Source: Sipunculus nudus
Lineage: Eukaryota; Annelida; Sipuncula; Golfingiida; Sipunculidae
Assembly (NCBI GenBank): GCA_026874595.1
Contig: CM049318.1
Coordinates: 24,509,456-24,573,455, forward strand
Length of the DNA stretch: 64,000 nucleotides
Direction: 5' to 3'
Shown here: one piece after another, positions 50,696-63,559 of the stretch
Layout: every line of letters begins with the position of its first letter
Position numbering within the stretch: the first letter of the stretch is position 1
Program-made: the position numbers and the translations under genes
Notes under the pieces: model-generated
Told to the model about the DNA's origin: nothing
Seen by the model: only the letters and a program-made list of their open reading frames with translations
Databases searched by the model: none

Positions 50696-52369
50696 GTTTG
50701 TATGGTGTTAAGTCGGGTTATTCTATCTCAATACACTTGAGAAATAAAAGAAAGATGACTTCTGTCGTAAAAATATTTTATTAATCTGAACTTTCGAAGC
50801 GGTTAGGCTTTTTTGTCAGGCAGCAGTAATTGGGAACAGGTAGAGAGGCTTTTAAATATAGCGGATTAACAACGTATAAAGTCCATAAATAAAGGAACAG
50901 TGCATATATATTCTGATTGGAAATCAGGTAACATTTTAACCATGGTGCTCTGTGCCTGCGTGGTAGACAAGAAGATCCATTACTCCATTCAGAGAAATCC
51001 ACGAAACTGCATGAATATCGATGTCATGTTTTTTTTTTAATGTTCAATTGTGTCCGCAACGATTTTGAGGGAATGGCAAGGATGATTTTCTTCATTTTTG
51101 CGTGGTAACAATGTTATATGTTCATGCTGAATGGATTAGTTTAAGGGTTGAGTACAGTTGTTTTCCGTTGTGGGCACAGATCACTAACACAAAAAAAAAT
51201 ATAAAAACGCAAAATACTTTGGAATGCAAGAGGAGATTTATCAAGGCCAAATGTGGATGTAAACTTTATTGTAAGTTTCTAGGTCAAACGGTTGCGATTT
51301 TTGCCTTGTTAAAGGACGGAAGAACGAACGGATTAGCTAAAAAAAGCTATGCCTTAAATGAATGTCTGATAAAAATATTAGTTTAAATCAACAAATGTTA
51401 ATTTTGCTTCAACCATTATTTATCTTTTCATAAATTTGTTTTACTTTTTCGGAATGTCTACCTTAAGCATTATTCTTTACGGATCCTCTCCAACATAAAT
51501 AGTCAATATCATTCCACCACATGTTGCTATGTTGTAAACAATCTAGTGATACTCTAAAATATATCTATTTAAGGTTGATACATATATAAGAGATTAACCA
51601 GTTCGAAAAATACCTGAGGACAGATTATAAATACTTATGATATATTTAGGATAAGTAGTATAGTAGAAGATAGGCTTATAAAATGCCAAAAGGAGAGATA
51701 ATTTAAAGTAATTTGGATTTCTCTTTATACTTACATATGCGGAAGCCATCAGCTTACAGCCGCAAAATTTCACAATAAAAATCACTATGGAAGGGCAGCA
51801 ATAATTGTTTTTGTTTATGTCATCGTTCATTTTTTTAAACTGGTATAATAACCATGTGTAGATTAATTATCATTTCCACCACTGTAACTGACAATCTTAC
51901 TTGTAAACCTCACTACTGGAATCTGTACTGGTGCGATTGCTAATTGTGCCAAATTTGTCTTTGTAAGGATAGTTTTGTGTACACCGAACACCATACCGCT
52001 CACTACAATGGATTAGCCAGTGGCCCATTAAAATTTGGTACAATAACTACATCAAATCATTCCGCAGTGAACATTACAAAAAAAAATCAGAACTTTCGTA
52101 GCACATTGGAACCTAAAGAGAAGCTAAATACCATATTCAACCACTTGGTAAATATCCCAACGCTTTAACACAATGAAACACACCCCCGATCAATGAAACC
52201 TCTGTGTGGAGGAGAAACACAGAATATTACAAAACAAAAGCGACAATTCGATAATCTTCTTGAACAGGCGCAGTGAATAAGTTTCAAATGATGACACCTA
52301 AAACTGCCGAACCGGGCAAAAAGAAAGCATCAGTATTAGCTGGGTCTCCGACGAGCGTCAGTTATCTGA

Positions 52370-52512
52370 TGATCGCCTGGGTGCTGATACCGTCAACGGC
52401 TTGAAACTCGGAGTAAAGGTAATGATCAAACATTATTACACCAAATTCTCTTTCGGAAACAAAATTAAATCTTAAGTGTAATTCGGAAGTATTATAATGA
52501 CAAAGATCGAGA
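52370..52512. other. 143-bp segment present only in copy 3
   Basis: Copies 1 and 2 run directly from GTTATCTGA to CGCAATTTC (at 13750 and 33078), whereas copy 3 has 143 bp between. The two junctions share GA, which fits a microhomology deletion in the ancestor of copies 1 and 2. The segment begins with an open stretch ending GGAGTAAAG|GTAATG, a plausible splice donor. Copy 4 does not reach this point, so the polarity cannot be fixed. Confidence 0.85.
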
Positions 52513-52835
52513 CGCAATTTCAGACACATTAATTTTTAGTAGAAATTCCCTGAACATGACTAATCATTAGCTGAACTGTTAAACGTAGGCAATACGATGG
52601 AACGTAGCTTAAGGTTTTTATATTTTGAAAACGCCTACATAGGGATGACGTGCCTCGTTATTTCAGCAAATTAAGGACAAATTACAAGTTTTACACTTAT
52701 AAAAATATTATGAAATCATAGGATGAAAAACAATGTAGTGCCAGGTGCCGCCATCTACCCATGCTCTTACGAAACTACAGAGCAGAGCATACTGACTTTG
52801 ACAACAACCTTGCCTACGAAACACACACGTAATGA

Positions 52836-55728
52836 TTAATTAGTTATTTGGAGCAAACATCGTTCACACATGACCCAGGTGCCTCGACGTCTTTCCGAGT
52901 CACTGACTATCAAAGAAGTTAAGGTGTAAGTGTCTTTGTGTCTAAAACACGGTACATTCCCGGTAAAAAAAGGCCTATGCGAAAAAAAAATAACAAGACA
53001 AGTAACCATAATATGACACGCAAGTTAACATGTCCTTTAAACTGTTCACTCACTTTGTTGATGCAATATGGCGCCCTGATCTGTCTAGGGATACACTGAG
53101 GTTAAAACAAATATGTTGTCTTTGAACCTCTTTCCGCTTAAGGCATGGCGTGTAATCTGGCCCACACTGACGGTAAGTAGAGCGTTGTGTATGCGGAGTG
53201 GCATCCATTGAAAAGGATTAAAATTTAGCCATGCAACTCAATCAAAATGAATGACGTCAAATCGGTTGTAAAAGTTCTTGAACCGGTTTAATCAGACCAA
53301 CGAGAGTAGGTGTCGCATGTTTAAATTTTGGAGTCAGACTCACATGGCGATACCATATTCTCATTTGGGTGATTAATTCTCTGTTCTATCCCTAAACTGG
53401 TGAATGATTTAAAAGGACGGAGGACGGATTTAAAATATATGACCAATTTACGATAAATAGCCAGACAGAAGGTATACTTATAAAAATAACAAAATTACAG
53501 GTACCTCAAGAAATCTGCGATACTATTAAACACATACATGTGCGGATAAGGAACATTTATTCATATAGTCACAAAGTGTCACTTAACAAATCCTTATTGA
53601 TCGGCTTCATTAATTGTTTTACATATGTCAATGTATATATTTGAAGTTGGTATAATTAGCATTTGAATCATAATTATATTCACCTATATGATAATTTGAT
53701 AAGTTTTTATAATTAGTGTGTGTATCATAATTATCATCCCCATTAATACAAGTAGCAAACTTACCAGTAAAAATCAGTACAGGAATCTGTACTGGTACGA
53801 CTGCTTATCGTGTCAATGGGTTTTGTTTCACAACAATTTTGTTAAACTTCTCCTCAACAACGTTTTGTTATTTATCATATTACTGATTGATGATGAAGAA
53901 TTACAGGGTATGAAATTGCTCATTCACCATATAATTTTACTATATATGTTTGACAACTTATGGTTCTGTGTCTCATGCTTTCGAATTACAGCTTTTGGGT
54001 GTAAAACTGCTCTGCCTGGACTGTTTGCCCGTGATCCAGTATATCTATTATTAACTCGGGATCGCTAAATCATGTGATTGTTGCTCCTATAACCCAGCCA
54101 CCACAGCCGCAATAACAAATCTTTATACACAGACATTTTTACTTAATTACACACAAATGTTGTCAGTAACTTTTGTCTTACCAAATATTCCTTTCCTATA
54201 GTGCGACTTTTATCATTCAACTCGCGGAGCATCCTGAGCATAGTTACAAAGTAACAATGTGTGTGTGGACAAAAGAGTCAAGGCAACCTCATGACAATGA
54301 TATAATTACAGGCACGGTCCGAGGCCTGTTGTCGATTAACTTAATTTTTTTTTTGCTGAAAAAGGAGAGTGAGTCCAAAATGGCTAGTCAGTTTTATATA
54401 TTATATGGGTCAGCCACAAAACTATACATCTAAAACGTCTCATTGTTTAGGTATTGTAAGGAAAAAGCATTATTACTGACGGCCTAGCAGGTCTGCATAA
54501 AAAAAAACTTAGTTAGATTTAGCAACTGTTCCCGTACATACCGCAACTTTGATTTAAACCGGTATGTTTAGCAGTTGTTCCAGGTCTAATGCTAATCAAG
54601 ATTTTACGTGCAAAAATTATAATTTCTATCATTACTGGTACAATTGCACTTAGTGAGATATACAAGGATTTTTAAACAAACAATATAATGTGTCTAATGA
54701 AACACGGTATTTTCCATTCTGATGTATCTCTGAACACCATTTTTTGTCAGCAACATAAAGCAATCATCAGGAAACTACTCATACATGTGTCGCCATCTAT
54801 GCAGACGTTGGGTAGCGACAGATCCGTGCTTCCAGACCCTAATAAAAACGTAATTTCTTGTTTGAAAGTCAAAGCATGAGGATTATGACATTTATTGGAG
54901 ACGCCTACATAGATTTGCAAGTGTATAATTACCTGTAATTTGTTAATTAAAGATGCCTGATAAATACATTTACCAGTTCGTGCTAGACTCTTACGAAATT
55001 ACTTAAGCTATTTAATATAACTTCGTGAGGTTAACTAATATTCTTTTTTATACAAAGTTGGCCGGACATGGTATTTACAACGGGCCTGAATTTTTTTTCC
55101 GCTAATAATTAACATGACAGTTATGTAGAACGGAGTGCTAAGTACCTCCGTTTGAAAATCCATTGAAATTCAACAGGATATGAACAGGACTATCATAAAA
55201 AAATGAACACTTTAAACCACCCATGCAGGAGACAAGATAACTCCTTAGGCTTGCAGGTAACAAATGGTCCGCGTCATGTTTCATAAATAAAACTGCAAGA
55301 TATGTGGGGACCTTTGCCTGGAGTTGACTCTCTTATAGGAACAGGATGTGCTCAAAACTCCTTACCAAATTCGTTACATAAAGAGCACGCTCTCTCGCCT
55401 TAGGAGTGAATGAATACGTGTCATGGGCGGCAGGTAAATATACATCAATTAACCTCATAGCGTCTGTTATAGCTTTTTTGGGTAGTAAGCTCCCTAGTGA
55501 ACCAAGGAAAGCTTCATGGATAGGAAGAACACAGTGTAAAGTCGGATGAGACTGACACCATCGGTGATATCTGACTATAAGACCCAACCTTAACCTTTTA
55601 TACATGGATGTGGTAGTTCTTGCGCTGTGTTTTGCCTGAAATAAGTAACGGATAACTAATTTAACTTACTGTGAATAGACATGCAACAGCTGTAACAGCA
55701 GCAGCAAAACACCTGCCGGACCAAACAT
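52836..55728 (-). CDS. Candidate secreted peptide gene, copy 3
   Basis: Join 55728-55670 with 52974-52836. Exon 2 is identical to copies 1 and 2. One A is missing from the plus-strand A-run next to it, but that falls in the intron's T-tract and leaves the exon frame intact. Exon 1 has one change visible, Leu2 to Phe, which keeps the leader hydrophobic. The upstream region is more diverged than the exons. Confidence 0.38.
55366..55635 (-). other. Candidate internal exon, copy 3
   Basis: Same sequence and splice signals as copies 1 and 2, despite several changes on both sides. Confidence 0.2.
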
Positions 55729-56522
55729 CTTTAGAGTGTACGACATCTTCGTGATGAGCAGCTTGCAGACATGCCGTTTCTCCTTTTCCGAGCCCGCTGC
55801 TTCAATACACCAGCTGACTCGAGTTGTGCATACTCATGAGACGGAGCGACGAGGAAGAAAAAAACAACAGGTCTCTGCAGCGAACATTGGCGGGATCTGT
55901 GTACGACTCACTCTGCCATCACCTGGAGCATCATACGCCAAGATATTCCTGTTCAGCCGGCTGTGTCAATAATACATAACGCAGAGGCGTAGCGCACTCC
56001 AGTGACCTTTGATATGTTTTGTTACATCTGGCTCAGAGAGTTTTATATCAGCTTAATCTATATTATCAGAATCACCCATAATACTGGCCTATTTTGAGTT
56101 GTTGTGGAGTCGGTTGTTGATAATGAAATATCACTGTAAAGAATAAGCAAAAGCAGAATCAGCATAGAATGCGTCCAATGTACGTTTGTGTTTGTTTGTG
56201 TTTTGTCTGTACACAAAATTACTCAAATACATTCTCAAACGATCAGTCACTTATGTACGAATGTTCATGGAAATATAGGCCAAATAGTTGAATGCAAACA
56301 CTAGATCTGGAGCAACCCTTGAAAGGTATCCCCCCCCCCCCACCTGCATACGGCACAGGCTTGCATTCTTTAGAATACAGGTTTCTTCGGCCGTTGTCTG
56401 TGCTTTAAGTACAAAGCCGTTCGCCCTCTTCCTTACGTTAACCGATACAATTTAACAAGGGACCCCTCTGGTCAGCGCTCAGCTGAATATGTCTATACGG
56501 ATATGTTTATCAGTTTTCCCCT

Positions 56523-58185
56523 AAATATGGGTACTGTGATCATCCATAAACTAATCCGAGAATCGACGGGCCCTGTAACCTTGACCTAACATAAAAGTCA
56601 AGCCTGAAACATATATATAAATCCTAACTGAAGATATAATCCGGAAACAAATATGTGCCCAGATGACCACTGTGAATTTGACCTTTGATATTGTAGCCCT
56701 GAAATAAATCAACTTTTTCCCCCTATTGGCTTGTCAGCTATTCGTGCACATTTGAAGGATTGTTATGAACTGTTTGGCTTAAAATGCATACAAAATCATT
56801 CTAATGAAGTTGGTCATGTGAACTTGACCTTAGATTTCATACCCCCGGAATTAACAGAGTTTTTACCCTTGCGGTGGGGAATATATAAATCAGGTTTGAA
56901 ACCAATATTTCAGTCCAAACTGGTGTTACTATCTGACTCTAATATGTGGATAGATGGCCCCGTGACCTAGACCTATGACTTTGTGACCCCAAAACCCATA
57001 AGTCTCTGCCATTGTTGACAGGTTTGAAATGTCTGGAAAATTGAAGGTTTGGATCGAAAAGGTTGGCTTGAAAAACATCAAACATTTTTAGAGAAGCGAA
57101 TGTGTGACCTTACCCTTTAATCTCATGATCCCAAAATAAAAAAAAAATCTTCTAACACAGAAACCAATATGTCAATCATAAATGGAGTTATCATCCGGTA
57201 ACAAATATGTGTACAAATGGCTACTTTGACCTTGACCTTTGACTCTCTAACCCTTATATCAATAAGCTCCCTCCCCTATAGGCATGTGTGCTATATGTGC
57301 AGGATTGAAGGTTTGGTATGAAATGTTTAGTTTAAAGCCATCCACAATCTTTCTTAATAAGTGGGTCATGTGAACTTGAACTTTGACCTCAGAACCCCAA
57401 AATCAACAGAGTTTTTGTGTTACAGGTTGGCCATAGTCGATTTAAGTTTTGAAATCCATATGTCAATCAAACTGGATTTATCATGAATATGAAACAAATA
57501 TGATGGACATACAGAAAGACGAACAGACGGAAATCCAGGGTGATTAATATTGGACATCCTCTTATTCAAGCAGAGCCCTACTCAACACATAAAATTTAGG
57601 ACACAGATGTTACTGCTTCTGCGAATTTGATAGTTTCCAAAAAATGTATATAAATAGAAAAAAATACAGGTTGCGCCACCTGGGTGTCAGGACACTGGAA
57701 GAAACCACAGCTAAGAAATTAGAAACTAGGGACCCATTGGTCTCGACGCTCAGCTGAATTTGTCTTTAAAGATAAGTTTATGTGCTTATTTTCAAAATAC
57801 GGGTCCAGACGTCAATTGGAAACCAACCTGTCTACCAGAACTGAAGTTACGAATCAATAACTAATTTGAGACTGGATCAGCCCTGCAACCTTGAACTTGG
57901 ACCTAGTGACCCCAAAATTGGAGGGTGGGACATGTGGAAGACGGAAGGTTTGGAATGAAATGTTTGACTCAAAATGCATCATCATTCTTTCTAAATATGT
58001 GGTTTCTTTGACGTTGACCTTTTACCTCATGATTACCAAATCAAAAGAGATATTGCGATAGAGATGGGCTATATATAAGTCAAGTACAAAATACTTATGT
58101 CAATCCAAACTGAACGTATCATCAGGAAATAAATTTGACGTACATACAGAAAGACGAACAGACAGACAGGCTGATTAATATTGGG
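56523..58185. repeat. TGACCTTGA-rich satellite-like array, copy 3/4 junction
   Basis: Most diverged version. TGACCTTGA at 57227-57235 is intact, but the site at about 58009 has become TGACGTTGA. Several short deletions are present. Confidence 0.7.
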
Positions 58186-59415
58186 AATCTACTTTTTTCA
58201 AGCGGGCACTAATAAACACACAAGTTTTCAGGACACAGATAAAAACCACTGTTGCGAATCTGATAGTGTCAATATGATTTTGCAGTCTCAAATAAAAAGA
58301 GTGGAAAAAATACTGGTGGCGCCACCAGTCTTCAAGAACTGAAGAAACCAATCATAATCAGGTTCCAGGACACTGAATGAAACCACAGTTGAGAAACTGA
58401 CATAATTGCTGTCATTTGATGGTCACAAAACAGAAAAAAATCGTAAAAACTAGAAATATACAGGTGGCGCCATATATAGGAGGATATAGGTCACGTGATC
58501 TTAATTTAGGGTTCCAAAGAGATTTATTATTGACCACCTTGGATGTATACTTGGAAGTTTTTAGGTCCAGCGTTTACGATTTGTGCCCTGCTAACGAACA
58601 GACGGACCCTCGGACAGACGGACGGAGGGCGCAATAACAGCCATACCTATACCTCAGTCGACTTTCAGTTAGCTGAGCTAAACAACGGCTTGAGCTTAAT
58701 TTTGGCTATCTGCATTGCCTTACAGATAGGAAAAAAATGAAAAATCTTCTTCTCCAGATTCATTCAGCCAAACTGTTCAGTTTATCACTGAAATAATCCA
58801 AGAGGCGAGCTCTCTTAAGTTCGTTCATACGGTTCGGGTTCGATTAATTTTAGACGAGTTACAGGAATTGGAACACAGTCATTTGGCCATGTAGGCATAC
58901 TAACATAACAATCTTAGAAACGGCAGGAGCTAGCATAACCAAGTTTATTGAAATGTCAGTCATACTAACAATATTTGATATTGAGATGTTCAAATTATCA
59001 AATTATGATCAGTCCTTAAATATCTTTTATTCATGGCCAAGGTCGCTCAGGACTGTGTCCAAAGCAGTCCAGGACTAACAGACCAGTCCACTAAGTATCG
59101 AAGTATCGAAAACAGAGCGGGCCGGACCGGGTTTAAGTCCAGTCAGATCTCGTCTCATCTTATCCTCTCTGTATGCGGCCTACTTAATATTCCATGCTCC
59201 CAATAAGGTCACCGACCCAAGTCGCAGAGTACTTTCATTGTTATCATCAGAAATTAGAAATAAGAAGAACTCACACTGCCATAGCCGCCGCCAGCACCTC
59301 TATATCTATCTGCATCCAGGCCCACCTTAAAATTTAAAGGAGCCAAACCACCTGTCTTACCTTTATAAACTAATGGTAATCCCTCGAAACTTTAATAAAA
59401 AGTGAGTCAGAAAGC

Positions 59416-59640
59416 TTGGAAATCACCACACTGCTTGTTATCTTCATATCAACGTGTTTATACTATCTGAGGGGTCGCCAAAATAAAACAAATCCAACAA
59501 GGGCAAGTAAGATAACCCAGAGCTTTGCAAATGGCGTTCTACAAGAAGGGAACCTTTCTACCTTCGAATATAGGCAACCTACCACCTTAGGTTACATGTT
59601 TTTCCCGTTTGTCAACATTGCTGTGTTTTCCAGCACGTGA
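59416..59640 (+). pseudogene. Hypothetical ORF, copy 4, start codon lost
   Basis: The frame remains open, but the initiating ATG is TTG here (AAGCTTGGAAATC). Two amino-acid replacements and one silent change are seen against copy 1. Replacement changes outnumber silent ones in this tiny sample, so there is no sign of purifying selection. Confidence 0.3.
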
Positions 59641-60390
59641 TTGATAAATAACTACATACATCCTTCATGGAGGCGTTATAAGAATTTCTTGTTACCAGAA
59701 TTACCCTTAGGTCATTGATATATACTGGAAGAGAGGAAGAGAGAAATCAAAAAGATTCTTTTTAAAAAGGTAAGTGAGTGGGCAACTTTTATCAGCCCTT
59801 ATCCAGGCAATCCCCTCCAACGCCCGTAATACATTGTAAACATTACGTATTATCGACGATTAACATACGTACGGCACAACAAACAAAAACTGTCCTATAC
59901 AAAAGTTTCAAGAAAATGTTTTAAGAACGTGTGGAAATGTTTACCTATATTTAAGTATATATATTTGCTAAAATAAGTTATTATTGCTCATCTCATTTCA
60001 ACGGATTCACGTGTTATCGCAACTTAATATAAAAATATCAACCAAAGATATAATTATGTTGACCATCATTTTGAAGGTCAAGTATAATCAAACCAGTGGT
60101 ACTCTAAAAAAACTTTATATGTACATGAAACTTTATTCAGAGTGATGTGCTATAAAGCTCAAGCAATACCATTGTTGTTATTCATAATTAATGTGAAATG
60201 GAATGTACAGGAGGTTCAAATGTTGTATCATGTCAATCCCTTTTATATGAAGACAGGTTATCACATAAAATAAAATAATTGTATACATTATCGATTGAAG
60301 ATATCCAGGTAAATTTGACAATTGAAGTAATACGGCAGGTAGTGATGCAATTATTTTTGTAATGATACCCTAATCTTTGATTATTTATAT

Positions 60391-60395
<5 letters not shown>

Positions 60396-60432
<37 letters not shown>
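60396..60432. repeat. (TA)n microsatellite, tract 1, copy 4
   Basis: About 37 bp of TA, the shortest homologous tract, in the edge copy. Confidence 0.97.
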
Positions 60433-60436
<4 letters not shown>

Positions 60437-61679
60437 AAGCGTACCCTTTGTTTAGATTCTTATTACAAACTTTTTTTTAATTACTGACGGAAAACATAAG
60501 GGGGGGGGGGAGGCAAAGGTAAACAAATCCGATCCGGTCTGGTCCGTTCTGTGTGCAACCCAATAAGGACCGGACCGGGAAAGAGAGCGTCGGTCTCTTC
60601 TGGATTCTTAGTTCTTTCTGGTCTTAGAACAGGATGCTATGTACACACAAGTACAAAAACAACCTCCTCCCATAGAATTTTGTTCCGAAATTGATTTAAA
60701 TGCAGATTTAACACCCTATATTTCACAGATTTAGGTTTATAGGTTTTATAGTCTTGTCTCAATCTGTTATAAAACATCATTCTATGAATCAAAAATTTCA
60801 CTGATAAAGGTGACATATCATATAGATAAACGTTGTTTGGTTATTTTCACCATTCATTCCTAGAATTGGCGCACATATTCAACGTCTTCCGTCTCTACCT
60901 AAAAAAAAAGATAGAATAGGGTGTCTGTATGGGGGGGGGGGGCTGTGTTGTCGCTTGCTCACTTCTATATTTTTTGGGCGAGGATGGGTGGCTTTATATG
61001 AAATGAAGAAGTCTAACTTACGAGTCTGTGGACATTTCTGAATTGGGATTATGGCTACCATGACATCTGAAATGAGAGGTCTGAGCTTTAGATGCAAGGT
61101 GTTAAAGGTAGTAACCTTCAGGCGACCGGTCTGTGAGGAAATAGGCTTTATCATCAAATTTTCTGTTTGTGGTCATGTAGGATGAATCTGGTTAATATTG
61201 CTTTAGTAGTAATTATATTGACCATGGATTTATGGGATATTAAATGTCAATATCGAACAAGCATTTTTAGCAAATATTATATCATTAATTTTTAGTTTGA
61301 AAATTTGGGGCTCGGTCCAAAAAAGCGTTTTTTTCACTACAAACTTTGCCGATGCACGTACCCTTGCCCCCATTTCTCTCCGCAGCACCCTTGACGGACC
61401 TTAACAGGTTATTATTTTTCCCCTTTTCTCGGTTTCTTCGGAGTGGATTCATGGAGATTCGTGTCCATTTCATATATAGCCCTGTCAGATTCATTCATGG
61501 CAAGCATTTCAAAGGTATTCACGGGCCGCCATCATTTGCACAAACTAATAGGCCTACCTGAAGTAACAGGTTGAAGTCAATAAAAAGACTGAAACTTCTG
61601 CTAGTACCTTAAAATACGTAGCATCACGATATACCTAAAACTACCTGATACTTTAACATGGAAAACAAGATTCAGATAA

Positions 61680-61862
61680 CGGCAATTGTGGTGTAGTGGT
61701 ACCGCAGAGGATATGCTAGCAGGTTGTTAGTTCAAATCTCAAGATTGTTCACGTTCGGTTCAACCCCAGGGTGAGCGCTCTGAAGGTTTAACGGGAAGGC
61801 TGTGCCAAACGGCCATGATTCAGTTACAAAATAGTGCGCCTACATACAAAAAAAAATTATAT
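61680..61862 (+). mobile_element. tRNA-headed SINE, copy 4
   Basis: A box at 61689-61699 and B box at 61730-61738, both intact. The body has several substitutions, consistent with the general divergence of copy 4. Confidence 0.6.
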
Positions 61863-62185
61863 GTGGCTGACCCGCCAAAATCAAGAGTACCCCGTGTTGT
61901 TGAGCAGCGCAGCTGCTGACTATTATCTGTCACGTTCTGATGCTAAATGACAATCGTGACAGTCAGTAGAGCAAAGCATTAAATACTCGACCCCTCTTTA
62001 TCTTACAATCCTATTCGGGTCGTTTATCTTCCCGCCCTAAATTGATTATTGTGATATAAATGCCAGCAGCAAAACCATGATTTCAACATAGATCTGGATA
62101 TCCGGATTCTAGTGTGAAATCAATATGGCAGCACCAATGAGCGGTTTCGAGAAACTGTGAGGAATAACTTATGAATGTACAGTAA

Positions 62186-63554
62186 AGGAGAGGGACGCGA
62201 CTCAAACTATTCCGATATTTGAACTCAGGCAAAATTCTATCTGCGAGAAGGTTAAGTAATAAGAGAAGTAATAAGAGAACATGTATCACCAAAATTTACA
62301 CATGATAATGTTTTGTCTGGACCACACTGAAGCCATTAAATTATAGAATTGTTTGATTCCGATAAAACAGTTAAAAAAACTGTCTAAACAATTGCTTACT
62401 TTATTAATAGATTAGAATATATATAATGTATATATTTTTCACCCGATAAATGTATACCCGTTTTGTCGCGGCACGATGGATCAAAACGACCTGGCTTACC
62501 TTGGCGCAAACACACGTTAGCATATTTTAATTTTATGTATCATGGAATAGTAATTGTTTCCGCCAAAACAAATTTCCACGGGGGCCGAGAGCTCCGAGAC
62601 CCCTGGGACCATCACTCTGAAACCCGTTTTATTATTGCGTAACATGGGAACCTGTGCGGAACAGGTTTGCTTAGTGTCCATCTGTGTGTTTTCATGGAAA
62701 TTACTCATTACATGAGCTCTTCAATATACTGGCATGAAAGTGTGCATGTCGATAGGTCTTGGGTACTTTCCGCTTGTAACCAAGAATCGTGTGATCATCT
62801 GCAATTGCTCTCGCACGGCGTCCAACCATGCATTTGTGTTGGGTGGAAATCACTCATATATCTAGTGGTTTAATGTATCGAAAAATTGAAATTTGGCACA
62901 TCGTTCCATCTTGGATAGCTTTCAGGCAAACGACAAGTGATTGCATCTATAATCACGTACTCGCAGACACATCCATGCACTATTTTTTTCCGGAGAGTTT
63001 AGAGGAATCCGCCTGACATAGAGCACGTCCATTTACCTGTGATACCTTTATCTCGTACTCAGGTCAAGCGGCCTAACCTGTAACAGTTATTGATTGACGT
63101 TCAACTATAAATCATTTTTAGTGAAAACTACACATATCTCAGGAGTGGATCTGTGAAACAGCCTGTAATTTGCACTATCATCCGACTTTTACAGTTTTGT
63201 CCCAAAGCAGAAAGGTGGTCCAACTTACCGCATATACCTTTGGAGAAGATCGTACCGGTCTGGATATCTGCATGTCCCTATATCTAAGTATGGCATGATC
63301 TTGATAGCATGACTGGTGGTGCAACCTAATTTTTTTTAGATTCGTCCATCTTTCCGTCTCAGGATGCTAAGGCATCTCTGATGCCACCAATTTGGTGATA
63401 TGTCACGTCTGTGATTCGACAGATAAATGTAGTCGCTTGTCAACCGCCGAATTTTTATTTCAAGTTACAATGTGTTACTACCTTTTACATATAGTTAAAC
63501 ACAAGATCAGTTGGAATTTACTCTAACTGCCATCAATTGAAAATATGCCTTTTT
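62186..63554. other. Unique right flank, no gene seen
   Basis: This sequence does not match the unit by eye. It has a 12-bp tandem AGTAATAAGAGA (near 62255-62278) and a degenerate tandem duplication of about 146 bp (roughly 62690-62990), aligned by GGAAAT(T/C)ACTCAT, CATCTGCAATTG versus CATCTATAATCA, and CCATGCA. The open frames at 62517-62708, 62667-62873 and 62828-63016 lie over this duplication and show no recognisable domain. Confidence 0.55.
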
Positions 63555-63559
63555 TTCAG

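Larger units (their letters stand above)
38647..57941. repeat. Tandem 19.3-kb unit, copy 3
   Basis: This third unit carries scattered substitutions and indels against copies 1 and 2, and they become denser toward its right end. Diagnostic differences are 15 extra bases inside the LINE fragment near 44630, a 143-base block at 52370-52512 absent from copies 1 and 2, and loss of 119 bases near 56226 that correspond to 17470-17588. These private changes show that copy 3 is a genuinely independent unit and not an assembly echo. Confidence 0.97.
57942..62185. repeat. Tandem 19.3-kb unit, copy 4, truncated right end of array
   Basis: This copy follows the first 4268 bases of the unit with substitutions every few tens of bases and many short indels. 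It is the most diverged copy. Homology stops after the shared stretch GTACAGTAA (matching 4260-4268). Beyond that, copies 1-3 enter the DUF7869-like transposon fossil while this copy enters unrelated flanking sequence. This is therefore the right edge of the array, at least in this assembly. Confidence 0.93.

Noticed and set aside
1-62185. Integrated DNA virus or large Polinton-type transposon as the 19.3-kb unit
   Set aside because: No capsid, polymerase B, integrase or packaging ATPase motifs were seen on either strand; only fragments of a LINE, a SINE and a DUF7869 relic are present.
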